64,000 nucleotides of DNA from contig NC_060892.1 in NCBI RefSeq assembly GCF_014805685.1, forward strand, positions 2,660,990 through 2,724,989, given 5' to 3'. Made by a program: the position numbers and the translations under genes. Below, in pieces: positions 1 through 13,074 of the stretch. The notes under the pieces were generated by a model, which worked only from the letters and a program-made list of their open reading frames with translations, had not been told where the DNA came from and ran no database searches. Origin of the DNA: Silurus meridionalis. Taxonomy: Eukaryota > Chordata > Actinopteri > Siluriformes > Siluridae. Numbering within the stretch: the first letter of the stretch is position 1; every line of letters begins with the position of its first letter.

Positions 1-575
1 ACTGTATGTCTTGTTTGGTGTAGGCTTTGGTCTTGTCTTTGTCTCATTTGCATTGATTGCATTTGGCAGAGCATATAGAGAGCAACTTGGAATTATATTG
101 GGCCTTGTTTAAGAGCCCATCAGGGCAGGGCGGTGAGGCTGGGATTTGAACACACAACCTTGTGTATATATGACAAATAAAAGCCTCTAGTCATGGGCTT
201 GACTGTGTTTTTCTATAAGCCAGTACATAGTCTTGGTTTTGGTTGGTACTGGTTTTGATTGTGTCTGGTATGGGTCTTGGTCTTGTCTTGGGTCTTAGTC
301 AGTATGTTTACTGGTTTTGCATGAAATGGGTCTTGGTCTGAGAGAAACGTAGGTCCCTAGATTGTGCTTTACAACCATGTATATAAAATGTCTTATTGCA
401 TACTATAACAAAACATGATCATTTTATCTATCATATATATTATGATGGAGTATATTAATAATACAGCATGGTTAGGGCTGATTACAACAACTCTTAGCCA
501 TAAAAAAACAAAACCGAATGCTTTCTGTAGTGGAGCACTGTCAAATATGTATGTATATTAAAAAAATTTACATTT

Positions 576-579
<4 letters not shown>

Positions 580-645
<66 letters not shown>
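580..645. repeat. (TA)n microsatellite
   Basis: About 33 uninterrupted TA units. Flanks are AT-rich and non-coding. Confidence 0.97.
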
Positions 646-650
<5 letters not shown>

Positions 651-954
651 TGAAAAATGGAAATTCATGTAAAATGTGAATATCTGAGTAACATTTTTGT
701 AGGATGAAAAACCTGAACGATGTCTGATTCATGCTGCCTGGAAGCGACACGTAATCATCCAAATTGCTGCTTCCTGTTTGTGTTCCCTGGTGGGTCTCTA
801 TAGCAACAAAATCAAATCTGAGCGGATCGCATTAACCCAGTCCATTGTGGTACATATGCTGTTGTTGCCGTAACGGCAATTAGACGGGCTGTCATATAAT
901 CTGATTCATGCACTAATCAGTATGTTTATCAGTCAGGCTTTAGAAGAACAATTA

Positions 955-976
955 ATGGATGGATGGATGGATGGAC
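955..976. repeat. (GGAT)n microsatellite
   Basis: Five GGAT units in a row, in gene-free sequence. Confidence 0.85.
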
Positions 977-1594
977 AGATCAGTAGAGAGAAATGGCTAA
1001 GGAAAGCAAGTAGAGAAATAAAGAGAAAAAGAATCAGTTGCTGCTTGTGTCCTCTGGTTTCTCCTCTGCCAGGTGAGTAAAGCGAGCGTGCTGACAGAGG
1101 AAGTGTCGGGTCAAGCAGCTTGGCGGAATTGAGTTTGACCAGGAGTGCAAATTTGATTAAGGAGCTAGAATTATGTGGTGCAATCATGCAGCTGGATAAG
1201 AATAATGAAGGATCACAGCAGGAAGAGAACAAACAAAAAAAAAAAGGGAGGCCAGACACACCTGCTCATTTCTCTCCACATTTATCACATACTCACGCTG
1301 TGAGAGAAATAATTACATCCTGGTTTTCAGTATGCAAAAGAAGATCATTTCCTGATATCTGCCTTGTGCTAAACACCAGAAACGTTTCCATTGCGTACCT
1401 TTTTTTCCTCTTATATAAATGCACTCAATCATATCCTTGGTGTATGAGGTTTTGCTGCTTGATTTAGTTATGAGGCTAATACTGCTATCTGTACCAACTG
1501 TACAAACCATTGGAACATGCTGATTTTGCTGCACATGCTACTCGGCATCAGGACTCATCAAGCAGATTTGATCCAAGTTTAGTTTTTCCAGGCA

Positions 1595-2296
1595 TGTAAT
1601 TGTACAGGATGTCTTGATGTCTTGGATGCGGCAACATTCATTTTCCCATCACTCAATCTAGCAGACCCGAACCTGTTCCTGTGCACAAAGCCGGCTCCAT
1701 GAAGATATACTTTAGAGATCTGACCTCAACCCTATTGAGATGAATGTGAATGCTGACTGCACCACAGGCCTCCTCACCTCATCCATCTCATTTATCTACG
1801 TTTACACACCATCACCTTCAAAATAGTTCTCTTGCACAGCAACACAGCGCTCCTAGCGTTCCTGCCACGTCTGGAAGTCTTCTTTTTGAAGCACCACTGG
1901 ATCTGCATGCAAAGGTGATATTGTGTTGTTTCCGGCGAGAAACTCACGTGTGATGTACAAATGACGATGACTTTTTGCACACTGACTTATGAAGGTCGGT
2001 GCTTCTTGTGACTGTGCGTTCAGCCGTGTGATGTTCTCGGTTGGTGTGACACAAATCTAGTATCAAAACTTTTTTGGTACCATCTCGTACATCAGTACCT
2101 GACTTTAATAACCCCTTAGCGGCTGAATGAATCTCCACAAATTTCCAAACCCACATCCTAAAATCTAATGGAACCTCTTCCTAGAAGACTGGAAATTATT
2201 ACAACAGCAAACAGGGGACTAAATCTGGAATAGGATGTTCAAAGGCACATTCCGAACTAACGGTAAGGTGTCCACAAACTTTTGCTCATACAGTAT
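1595..2296 (+). mobile_element. Tc1-like repeat interrupted by a mariner-like fragment
   Basis: Outer element: the widespread non-coding Tc1-like repeat of this window, recognisable from ACCTGTTCCTGTGCACAAAG near 1672 to CCACAAACTTTTG near 2275. At about 1790-2090 it is split by a mariner-like remnant that ends TTTTTTGGTACCATCTCGTA near 2090; the outer repeat resumes at CATCAGTACCTGACTTT. This is a nested insertion. Confidence 0.6.
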
Positions 2297-3175
2297 TAAG
2301 TGATTGTGTCACCAGGATTTGGTTAAAGCAACTCAAAATATCCTCAATCTTTCATTTTACTGGAATTTGCTTTAAACTAAATAAGTCATGAAGCCTGTAG
2401 GGATAAAGATCTTTCTAATTTGCATGTTAATTGAATTCTGGTGAATGTGTGGGTATGTCTGGTCTTTTTTTGCTCAAATTGCCAGGTTTAAAATAAAAAA
2501 ATAAAAAATGGAATACATCTTCCAAATGACTATTTAAATTCTGAACATTATAAACGAAGCAGTCCAGCTGGCTCGGCACTTTCAGCCGAATAATGCCAGA
2601 GACGAGTGTCTCCGCTGATGCAGAGTGGGAGTGCAGATGCCTGTGTTAGCCGGCACACGGCTGCAGGAAGTCTTATCAGCACTACATTACTACAGGCACT
2701 AAAGGAGAAGGTTGTGCCAGAATCCTGCATTTTTCACTGTTGCTCTAATCTGAGCTCAGCAGTAGTGAGAGACACGAAGCAGCCATTCGCTTTTTGTGCT
2801 GTGTGAGCGGAATTAAAAAAAAAACGCTCAGGGCGTCCATGTGGTAGACCTCTGGAACACAGATTTACGTAATGGGGTGCTGAGGAACATACTGGCATGA
2901 ATACATGGGATGGTGTATGATATGACGTGAAAATGTATTTATTTAAAACTCCAGATGCAATCGAACAGCCAAGAAATTGGTGAAAACAGAATTTTATGCA
3001 CAAAAGTATTGGGACACTTTTTTCCCGCCTTATGTGTTTTTCCCCCAAACTTGGAGGTCTTTCGATGCATTAGTATGAAATTTTCCATTCAAATGTACTA
3101 CGAGACTCAAACCTGTTCCAGCATGACCGCTTGTGTAGTTGCAGTTGCTCACAGTTTACATATTTATGTATATAT

Positions 3176-3973
3176 TACTGTATTTTCGGACTATAAGCCG
3201 CTACTTTTTTCCCACGTTTTGAACCCCGCGGCTTAAACAACGAAGCGGTTAATTTATGGATTTTTCCTGGGTTTTTCCCGATTTCACAAACTTCAAGCCA
3301 AAAAACTGAGCGACATAACATTAGACCAATGAAATTTCCGAACGGAAACGAAAAAACGCACCTCACCTGTGTTCTGAGCTGCACGGCATCGGGAGAAAAA
3401 ACTTCCACTGGTGGTGGTTTTTAAACGCACAACGATGCCAAAAGATAAACTCCCAAGATAAATAGTTGTGAAAGGAAGGAGGAAGACAGTGAACAATGAC
3501 TTTCTTGGTCGGCTACTGTTTAGATACAAGCCGTTGTAGCGCGTTGAGTCTGGGTGAAGGGAGAGCTCGCTAACTCCAGTTGCAACAGAAATCATATAAG
3601 CACAGACAGGTTTCCAAAACTCGTGCTTTTTTATTTTTCTTGGCAACAGCGTTATGGGTTAGTCAAAGAAACTTAGAAATGAGCATCAGAAAATAATGAC
3701 ATATTCCTCAGTCTTGCACACATGCAGTAATACTGGAAAAATGCTGTGCCAGGCTATTCCCAAAATACCGCTATGCTCCTAAAGGAAGCGCAACATATTT
3801 CACCCGTTACACCGTGTGTAACGTGTCTTTCGTTAAAGCCTGTGTAAGGTACATTAGTGTAGACATGGCTTATAGACAGGTGCGGCTTATTTATGTTAAA
3901 AATAAAAATATTTGTAAAATTCAGTGGGTGCGACTTATATATGGGTGCGCTTTATAGTCCGGAAATTACGGTA
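3176..3973 (+). mobile_element. TIR element, first copy (798 bp)
   Basis: Starts TACTGTATTTTCGGACTATA and ends in the reverse complement, TATAGTCCGGAAATTACGGT plus A. No transposase frame survives, so it is a non-autonomous class II element. The superfamily is not clear to me. Inside is a short conserved stretch (about 3434-3535) that matches the copy at 17.8-18.4 kb. A truncated Tc1-like piece (about 2995-3135) lies just before it. Confidence 0.7.
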
Positions 3974-5459
3974 TATATTAAGTTTAATGAAATGCGGCAT
4001 GAAAATGGAATTTGTAGCAGCAGTAAAAAAACAGGTGGCAGAAAAGTCATTGTACATAATTACCCAAGATATTAACAATACATAAGTGTGGCATGAAAAT
4101 CTATAATATAACTATATCTATAAGATCTATATGGTATAACATCCATATCGTTTGTTGGCCGCAGGTAGAAATGATCTCCTGTGGTGCTCTGTGGTGCATC
4201 GTGGTTGCATAAGTCTGTCACTGAACGTATCCTCAGACTGAATAGTGTTTTACGTAGTGTATGGGAGGAGTTGTCCAAGATGGAATGTTCTTTGGAGGGC
4301 ATCCTCCTTTCAGACACTATCGTCAAAGAGTCCAGCTCCTCAACAACAACATCGCTTCCACTTCAACCCATGTGAAGAATGAAGATATGCTACAGATATT
4401 GAGACACCTGACTTTTATAAATACTGAGACACTTGAGTTTTTCAAACTGTCCAAAAAAACAGGATTTCTTCACTCGAACTAGGAGACCCAAACCCCAGGC
4501 CTTCTCACCTCACCTACATCAGATCCTGAACTTTTGATCCGTGTGTTTAAATGAGCACAAATCGCCACAAAACCCACATCTTACCAGAAGAATGGAGGTT
4601 ATTATAAGGGCAAATGGGGATTAAATGTGGAATTGGATGTTTAAAACAAATCTTACGATCAGGTGTCCACAAACGTTGTCCTTATAGTGTAACTTGTGCA
4701 CAAACTTTTCTATATGAACATCAATCTGTCCTCCGATTCTTCAAAAGAATAAAAATCAGAAGAACCCCCTTTAGTTAATTGAATAGTGTGTAATCAAGAA
4801 GTCAAGATTTGTCTTCAGTTTGAACTCTTCCTTTCATTTTATCTGGTGATTATGCACATGATTTCAGCTGCCAGAAATGGGAAGTCTTTTGAACAAACCC
4901 AAAGCCAAATCCTGCCTCCTCTAGCGTATCTGGTTTGTCCCTTCTGGGCAAACAGCCATCAAATCGTTCACTCTCTGTCCATCCTCATTATATCCTCCTT
5001 GGTTCCTCCAATCCCCAGCCTGTTCTTTTGTATTTTCCTTTATCTACCACATCTTTTTTCTCTTGTAACACAGTCCATTTCCTCCTGCCTGGATCTAATG
5101 AGTACCTTTCCCTTGCTAAAGGAGCTCTTTAATCAAGCTCGCTCCTTATGTTAGCATCGTTCAGCAGATAAATAATAATAGCTTCCGTAATTACAGGCTG
5201 CATTCGCAAGCAGTAACAAACAATAATCCAACATGCGAGAACAACAACGCAGGGCTATTTAAAGATAATTAGAAAACACTAAGGCACAGCCGGACGCATC
5301 CTGCCACCCCGAAGCAGCCATTACGAGGATTTATGTTTATTCCTATACAAACAAAAGATTTGGGACACCTGATATTTTCAATCCATATTTGGTTCTTGCT
5401 CAATCTTTTACCAGGAAGTTGAAGGTACACAACCGTATAACGTGTGGACTTCCAGCAGT

Positions 5460-6280
5460 TCCTAGAATAGCAAAGTGCACTAAAGGGGGTAGAACATTCT
5501 CACATTTAGATTCAAAACTTCTAAGCACAGATTGAAGACGTATCTTTACATAACACACATCACATCATAACCTTGTGCTCCAGAACATCTGATCACATGC
5601 ACATTATCAACTTGTGCTGTTAATATCATGAACAGCTGCTACGCTAATTCCTCTCCACTTCTTCTCTTTCTCTCCCCATCCCGAGGCATCCTGATGTTGC
5701 TCCAGCTCCAGTTGTGTCCCACCTCATGAAGATTATGGACCTTTAAAGAAGTAGATGCCCACAAACATCCAGAACCATCTAGAGACGTACCAGCGCTAAT
5801 TGGATCCCACTTCATGTGGAGTTTGGACATTGCACCTCCTTGAATGTTTTAAGGCTCTGGCATGGAGAAGCTGGTGTTGGATTTTTGATAATCACTATTT
5901 GATGTTGAGCTATTTTATGAGTTGTTCAGTAGCTCCTTGTTCCACAACTTCATCTGACTGTATAAGACTGTAGAAAGAACATTACTCATAATCACACACT
6001 CCAGTGTTCATGTTAGTTCTCACTCTACAGTGTTCTGTATTGTTGAAAGATTAATGATCATACTCTTGATGTCACCCAAATGAGAATGGGTTCCCTTTTG
6101 AGTCTGGTTCCTCTCAAGCTTTCTTTCTCATAACATCTAAGGGAGTTTTTCCTTGCCACAAGGAAACCTCATCAGGCTGCTCATCAGGGATAAACACAAA
6201 CCATTCACCTTAACTGTTAAATTCTGTAAAGCTGCTTTGAGACAATGTCCGTTGTGAAAAGCGCTATACATTGGATACAC
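5460..6280 (+). repeat. Long interspersed non-coding repeat (family A)
   Basis: Fish-typical repeat recognised by GAGTCTGGTTCCTCTCAAGC, GGGAGTTTTTCCTTGCCACA and the 3' end AGCTGCTTTGAGACAATGTC followed by AAAAGCGCTATA. Other copies in this window: 13540-13745 (minus), 21290-21860 (minus), 24425-24680 (minus), 28740-29275 (plus), 43815-44055 (plus). Confidence 0.65.
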
Positions 6281-6699
6281 TGGCTTGAAAATTTTCCTTC
6301 AATTGTGTGGTGCATCTACAGCCACGTAAAATATGTTCTGTCCATATCTCTTTCTTCCAAATAGTAAAAAGCTTCAAATCTCTTCCTGCATATTTTTGCC
6401 AGAAAAATCTCCAGCGTGAGCTATTCTTATTCAGGAGAGAACAGCAGACTCAGATTAACATTACTTATAGAACATCTTTGAGCAGGAATAGGAATAAAAT
6501 ATTAATCTCCAGTTGAAGATAGAAGACCTTCTCCGTCTGATTAGTGCAACTCCATTATAGCAGGTGGGAAAAACATCTCTGACACCATCCGCTTCTCGAC
6601 TCCAAAGTCAAAAACCTGTGCATTAGTGCTGTTCTTTTCCTCCTCGTTTAAAGACCTTTAAACACCAGACTAAAACCATCATCCCAACACCTACTATAT

Positions 6700-7034
6700 G
6701 AACTAACATTTGAGAACACCTGAGCAAACGATGGGTATGAACATCCCATTCCACAGTTGGTCTCCATTTGCTTTTTTAATAACCTCCACTAGATTTTGGA
6801 GGATTCAGAAATATACAGCCACAAGGGTGTTAGTAAATTCAGGTTCTGATGAAGGTGAAGTGAGGAGGCCTGGGTTGAGATCTAGAGCTTGGTTGAGATC
6901 TTTTACTCCAACCCATGTAAAGCACATCTCCATGGATCTCACTTTGTGCCTCCAGGATTTTGGTAACAGTTTGGAGAAGAACCGCATAGAGCAGGAAAGG
7001 ACAGGCGTCCCAATACTTTTTTTCTCCACATAAT
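6700..7034 (-). mobile_element. Non-coding Tc1-like repeat copy
   Basis: Member of the most abundant repeat in the window, whose full form starts CACTATATGGACAAAAGTAT and ends CACAAACTTTTGGCCATATA. This copy is inverted, with CAGGCGTCCCAATACTTTTT at its right end. It is about 330 bp and degenerate. Confidence 0.6.
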
Positions 7035-8179
7035 GTATGTTTATTGGTATTTATCAGCGTCTTGTGCATTAATGGAACATTAACACGACCAAATGAAGGA
7101 CTGTTTTTCTGCTATTCAATGAGCTTAATGTGTGTTTCAAATTGAATTACTGTAAAAACATTCTGCTTCCTCGAAATTAATTTGAACATGTTCTCTAACC
7201 AGGGAGGGACACATTAAGATATAATCGCATAAGATTTTATAACGTAGCTATAAAGGCATAAAGGCGGAGGAAATGTTTATTCTGCAACTAAAACCAGTCA
7301 TTAATAATTTTGCTGAAAGTGCTCTCAATCTCGCTCAGCGGCGTAAAGTGCACAGACGAAGACAAAAAAAAGTCCCTGCTCGTCCTCCATCTCGTGGGAT
7401 CCATCTGTGTATATCTTGAGGCGCAATAATACTCCAGTGAGGCCTGGGCCGCTGGATTTATGGCTAGTCTGAATGAGCTTCCCAGCCCAAGGACAAAGCT
7501 GCAACCAGTCTCACATATCTGACAACCTCGAGCCACAGCTCCTTATTCAGCACTTCGGCGGAAACGAGCGCCTACAGTATGTTTAACGATGTGCAGAGAT
7601 GTTGTGCTTGCTTGATCTTCTGCGCCATGCGGTGCAGTTGCTCACGATTGATTCGGTCTGTAATCATATTGCCTTTATGTAAAATCCCAATGTGGTTCTT
7701 TCCCCGATCCTGCACATTTCATTCTTTTCCCCGGCTCTATAACACATACACATATAAACATTGACTCAGAAAAGCGTCCGGTTTGCTGATTCAGTGGATC
7801 GGGTGTGATAAGGACGGCTGCACAACACAAGCCCTCGGTGTTCCTGCACAAGGGACGAGAATCAGCGAATTACTCGTTGCTAATGGTTCATTCGAGACCG
7901 TTTTGAATCGGCCTGCTTAATTATCATGGACGCCACAGCCACTTGTAGAAACATCTTTCCGCCATTTAGTCCTTTCCTTCGTTAATATTCATATTTCATT
8001 ACGTTCCAATCAGTTCTGCTCCGCTGTCGTAACTGATCAGCAGATTACGACACGAAGTTCATACAAGGTGGCATCGTGTGCGATTTCATCAGCAAGTTAG
8101 AACTAAAGAACATCACTGGAAGAGATCAGGAAGACCTTTGATAAGCTCAACCCCTGAAACGGTTCAGCAACTCGTGCAT

Positions 8180-8400
8180 GATGATCGTCAAAACACAATC
8201 CAGTTTAAAGGTCGACGGTTTTCACACCATTGCTAACATCCAGCTTGAATAGCAGAAGGAGCTGGAGACTTTCTGGAAAAAAGACTTCCAGGACACGTTC
8301 CAGAAGTAGCAGGAACGCTGGGAGCGCTGTGTTGATGTGCATTAGGGCTATAAAGTAGTCTCTTGTAAACAGCCAAACTTTTTTGATACCACCTCTTTTA
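8180..8400 (+). mobile_element. Mariner-like C-terminal fragment
   Basis: Plus-strand sequence encodes a broken RRFHTIANIQLE...QDTFQK-type end of the mariner transposase and then the family's 3' terminal part ending GATACCACCTC near 8395. Same family as at 35.8 and 56.6 kb. Confidence 0.5.
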
Positions 8401-9325
8401 TTCATTCATCGATATGTTCATTCACTTTCTAATTGAATAATTGTTTTATCCTGAAAGAACCAAGCAAATGCATGGAACACTGGAAGCGAGAAGGAAATAC
8501 AAACATACAAACACACATTCCATCATTATACTGTAACCAATCTACATACCGTTACATTTTTTGGACATTGGAAAGAAACCAGACAACACAAGAGGGTGGA
8601 GAACTCAGAGTTTCAGATCAAACCAAGGACCTTGAAGCTGTGAGGTAGCAGAAGCACCCGCTCCTCCGCCGTGTCACCTTGCTCATATATTGCAATATCA
8701 ATATCATTCGATATCTCGTATCATATTTCCCAAACCCTACAGAACTGCAATATAAATTTGAATAATTAAATTGTTTTTCGCTGCCACCAATTAAAAATGT
8801 AATATACTAAACCTACAGGATGCTAATCTACAACATACAGTATTACTACACTATATTTACTTTCGATGCAAATCTTTTCGGGTCGTGTTTAGTTCAAATC
8901 GGCGTCGTCAAGTTCCAGCTCTTCTGAGAAAAACGCTGCCTCTGAAGTTCATGAGCTTTCATGCATTAAAAAAAAATAACCTGGCTTTCAATAATTCAAC
9001 TAGCATTCCTGGAACAGTATTCTTCCATCACTGCATCAGGTGTACAGACCCAGAATGATCAGCCATCTTTCTCACCAATCTCTCCGTCCTCCATGTTCAC
9101 CCAAAGAACAAGAACAGTGGACTATTAAAAACAACCCCAGTGACTCGAAATGAATAAATATTGGGCCAATTCAAATGGAGCAGGAAATTCTTTTTATAGT
9201 CAAGCATTGAGGGTGAAAAAATTGACTTTTAGAACATTTAAACCCAATTAGTTGATAATTGATGTATAGGAAACACTGGGTTTTGGGAGTTGAAGGAACC
9301 TTTAATGAACCCGGGATGATTTCAG

Positions 9326-9728
9326 CACATTATATACACTATTTTGCCAAAAGTTTGTGGACATCTGGTCATAAGTCTGTGCTTTTAACACCACATTTCA
9401 CATTTAGTCCCATTGCCCTTATAATTCCATCCACTCTTCTAGAAAGGTGCTCCACTTGATTTTGGATTGTGCTTGTGAGGATTTGTGTGTGTTGAGGAGT
9501 CCTGGGGGGTTCAGTCAGCATTCCAATTTATCCCAAATTTGTTCAACTGGGTTGAGATCAGAGCTCTATAGCAGGAGATCTTCCACTCCAAACCATTTAA
9601 ACCATATCTTCATGGAGCTGGCTGTGTGCACAGGTGAATTGTCATGCTCGTTCGGTTTTCCAAGTTCAAGTAAACTTGGAAAATTGTATTATTCCCCATC
9701 TTATACAATTGTGTGCCTCCAGCTTTAG
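9326..9728 (-). mobile_element. Non-coding Tc1-like repeat copy
   Basis: Inverted copy of the abundant repeat: TATATACACTATTTTGCCAA at its left end, then AAAGTTTGTGGACATCTGG, and in the middle TGTGAGGATTTGTGTGTG and GAGATCAGAGCTCTATAGCA. Right part ends at CAATTGTGTGCCTCCAGC. Confidence 0.6.
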
Positions 9729-10485
9729 TACTATACTTTAGTCCATATAGTCTAACTTGATTTCCTTGTCTTTGCTTTCTGCTAATAATGATATGAAGAA
9801 ACGCAGAACCGATCTCATTTAGTATTTGTAGGAAAACCACAGGCTGAACCTCAAATAATCCGATACAGAAAATGAAGCAGAAAACATTTTCGGGCCAAAC
9901 AGCGAACCTGGCAGAAAGACAAGTGTGCTTGAGATATTACTTCAACCTGTCATCGATATATCATCACCTGAGCAGGTAGAAACGACAGCAAAAAAATCAA
10001 TACTGTCAGCAAAGACATATTAAAGGTATGTACTTTCCTGATTGGTCCAAGGCATGTTTTTTTATTTTCACCCTTCAGCATAACACACCACAGATATCAC
10101 AAGATCATGTTCCTTTTTTTTTTAATTGAGAGAACACCAACAGTGTAGAAATGGACACACCATGGACAGTCAGATCGAGTCAGATCTACACTTAGATTCT
10201 GATCTACACTGCCATTCGAATAAGAATAATTTTAATATCTGTCATGTCCATGAAGCTCATTTCATTAAAATGTGTGTATTGCAATGGCAAACTAAGCGAC
10301 TAGAAGGATCATGGTTGTATTCTTTCTTCTTCTTTTTTATTCTTTCTTTATTTCTTACTTTCTTCCTTTAAAAAAATTATAATAAATATGGTATAAAAAT
10401 GTATTTATTCCCTACCTTTGTCTACAGCCTTTGTTTCACCATGGAGGCGATGTAGGATCCAGGACGGGAGTCAGCACCCGGGATG

Positions 10486-10512
10486 ACACACACACACACA
10501 CACACACACACA
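10486..10512. repeat. (CA)n microsatellite
   Basis: About 13 CA units downstream of the tdrd5 3' end. Confidence 0.9.
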
Positions 10513-10897
10513 GTGTGCTGGATTCTATACTCCTAGAAACATGACCATCTTCCCACATGTCATTCTTCTGTCTTCAGATGTCCATCCGTGTTCTCCTCTG
10601 TCCTCCTCCTGCGTGTGTGTAGACGTGATGTGATGCGCGAGGTTCAACACGGGACGCGTGTCCGCTGGATCCTGTATGGACACATCAGCGCTTCTCCACG
10701 TCCCCACGGGCTCTTAAAGTCACCACAACTGCTTTGTAACATCTTACAGCAAGCGCATGGAGATGGAATCTCATACAGAGTATGATCTACTGTAGGTAAC
10801 AACACAAGGAGCTTCCACCCTGGAGATCCTTCTACACAACCAAATCCCAAAACACGCCCCCTTTTGTTTTATTGATTTTTTTTTTTTTTTTTTTTTT

Positions 10898-11600
10898 GGA
10901 GATTTACTAACACTTCGAACATCTTCCCAGAAGAGTGGAGGGAATTATAAGAGCAAAATGCCACTAAATGTGAAATGCGATGCCCAACAAAAACACATAA
11001 CGTATTTATGACCAGGTGTCCGCAAACCTTTGCCAATATAGTGTAGGTCACACCTCTGAGAACTTATCCGCATTGTACCGCGCATCCTCAAGTTGTCAAC
11101 TGGTCCTACCATCTCCCAGGGTACAAGGAATACATGCTTCGTGACTCTTTTCTGTTCTGGAACCTCGGCGGTGAAATGGACTTCTACCTAAATGTCCTAA
11201 CATCTTTAAACAACCTCTAAAGACCTAAATCTTCTAGCAATACACTATATGGACAAAAAATATTGAGACACCAGACCACCAGCCATATGAGGTTGGAAAA
11301 GTTCTTGACTCGAACTAGGAGACCCAAACCTGTTCCGCATGACAATGCTTCTGTGCACAAAGCCAGCTCCAACCCTGTTGAGATGAATGTGAAGCAGACT
11401 GCACTCCAGGACTCCTCACCTCACCTGCATCAGTACCTGACTTTACAAACTGCCTTGTGGCTGAATGAATCTCCACAAAATCTAGTGGAACATCTTCTCA
11501 GAAGAATGGAGTTTATAATAAGAGCAAATAGGGATTCCTGGAATGTGATGTTCCATGAGTGCCTATGGAATGTGATGTCAGGTGTCCACCAATGTGTGAA
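10898..11600 (+). mobile_element. Two neighbouring Tc1-like repeat copies
   Basis: A right-end piece (about 10898-11045, ending CAGGTGTCCGCAAACCTTTG and TATAGTGTA) is followed by a nearly full-length deleted copy (about 11240-11600) that starts ACACTATATGGACAAAAAAT and ends in GGTGTCCACCAATGTG. An open frame over the second copy is an accident of the repeat. Confidence 0.55.
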
Positions 11601-12189
11601 CGATTCATCTGAGACTGGAGCCCATGAAGCTTGGATGACGTATTGTCCTTCAGCTCCTTCCTAAAAGGCCACGCCTTCTTGTTGTCTTGTTGAAACCAGA
11701 CCTCGTTACGCTCCTATTAAAAGCATTAACTGGCTAAATGAGGACGAGTTCGTGCAGGAGGCACTGGTTAAAATGGCTACAGGCTAAAATTGCTGACCAG
11801 GATCCTCAGCTGGGCCGTTCGTCTGTTTCTAATACAGAGTTATGGATGTGGCTTTATTATTGACATGCTGCTTGGGTAAGTTAATTTTCCCCGTGGTGCT
11901 CGGAGGAGCAGAGGTTCTCTCACAGCAAACACTGTGTCAAGGTCAATATAGTGAAGATGAAGACAGCAGGACACGAACAGGAGAGATGTTTTCCTGATAC
12001 CAGAGCTTATAATAAAAAAAAAAGAGTTAATTGTCACATTTTTAGTCTGCATTGAGAAGATGAGCATTTTGTACATTATGATTATGATCTACTACATTGA
12101 ATCGGCTGGACATTTTATTATTAATGGAGGCAAGATGCAACATGGAAACTCTGCTGGGGAAAGAAAAACTAATATATACGTAGTGTTTT

Positions 12190-12555
12190 AATGGTTTTTG
12201 AGATACACACACTTAATGGTTTGGGGTTGTTTTGGAGACGTATTCTGGAAAGTGAAAGAAATCCTGAACCAACACGTCTCTCATTCCATACTTCAACACC
12301 ATGCAGTTCCGTCTGGACTGCGGCTCATTGGAAGCGACGAGACGATGAGCCGAAGCGTACGTCTGAGTTCTGTAAGCGTTATTTACAGAGCAGACGGTCG
12401 TCTGGAGTGATATCTATCATGGAACCACCTGCCCAGTCACCACACCTAAATCCTACTGAACTGCATCACAGGAATGAGAGAAATCTACAACATTATAGAA
12501 CTATAGATTTGTTGCTCAAAGAAAATCATTACATTACTGAGTTTGTCGCATAGAA
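12190..12555 (+). mobile_element. Degenerate Tc1-like transposase relic (plus strand)
   Basis: Two frames carry pieces of the same domain seen at 47.5 and 60.4 kb: LMVWGCFGDVFWKVKEILNQ, then RTSEFCKRYLQSRRSSGVIS and [19 protein letters not shown] frameshift separates them. Lies downstream of tdrd5 in gene-free sequence. Confidence 0.65.
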
Positions 12556-13074
12556 ACAAAAGGAACATGTGTGTCTTCTTAAAAAAACAGACTCTTTACA
12601 GGTGCTGCTGGGTTTTTTTCTCCCCAAACAAGGAAATAATAACAATTCGAAACAACGTACATGTAACTTTACTTAAAACTGAAAAACAGATAAAATGGAA
12701 AGTTAGAAATAAACAAAAAAACACAAATTCTACCTTAGAAAGTACAATAATAATGAATTAATATATGAGAGAAGTCATTAGATAAAAAAAAATGTATCAG
12801 TCGCAAACAATATTGCATTTTCTCTCTCGATAATGTTTCAATAATACGGTTGATTTTACAATCTGGATGTTCCTTCATGACATTTCCAATAACAACAAAA
12901 AAAAAAGCGGACAAAAAAAAACCACCAACATTTAACATAATACAAACATGGATAACTTTCGGAACCGCGTCTGCGTAACTCCGCCTCGCTCTAAAGGAAT
13001 GGGCGTAGCTGGGGCAGGTCAGCATGGGCAGGTGGGCGGATAGGCAACCGCCAGGAGGGGCAATGGGGTGGATT

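Larger units (their letters stand above)
1..13074. other. Gene-free flank downstream of tdrd5
   Basis: No frame here looks like a conserved protein and no exon chain could be built on either strand. Named repeats cover perhaps a third. Stretches I could not assign: about 200-560, 1000-1560, 2300-2990, 3980-4460, 4700-5450, 6285-6690, 7040-8180, 8410-9320, 9730-10485, 11600-12190 and 12560-13070. The 7200-8150 part is of high complexity and not repeat-like; it may hold regulatory DNA. The tdrd5 3' UTR should occupy the last part, but no canonical AATAAA lies close to the stop. Confidence 0.6.

Noticed and set aside
568..762. Open frame with alternating Tyr-Ile residues
   Set aside because: Produced by the (TA)n tract. 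The same holds for similar frames at 18609-18878, 35445-35651 and 58066-58336.
4786..5154. 122-codon hydrophobic frame
   Set aside because: No initiation context, splice partners or known motif; composition is what AT-rich DNA gives by chance.
11263..11664. 133-codon frame MRHQTTSHMRLEK
   Set aside because: Lies over a copy of the abundant Tc1-like repeat; other copies of the repeat are not open in this frame.
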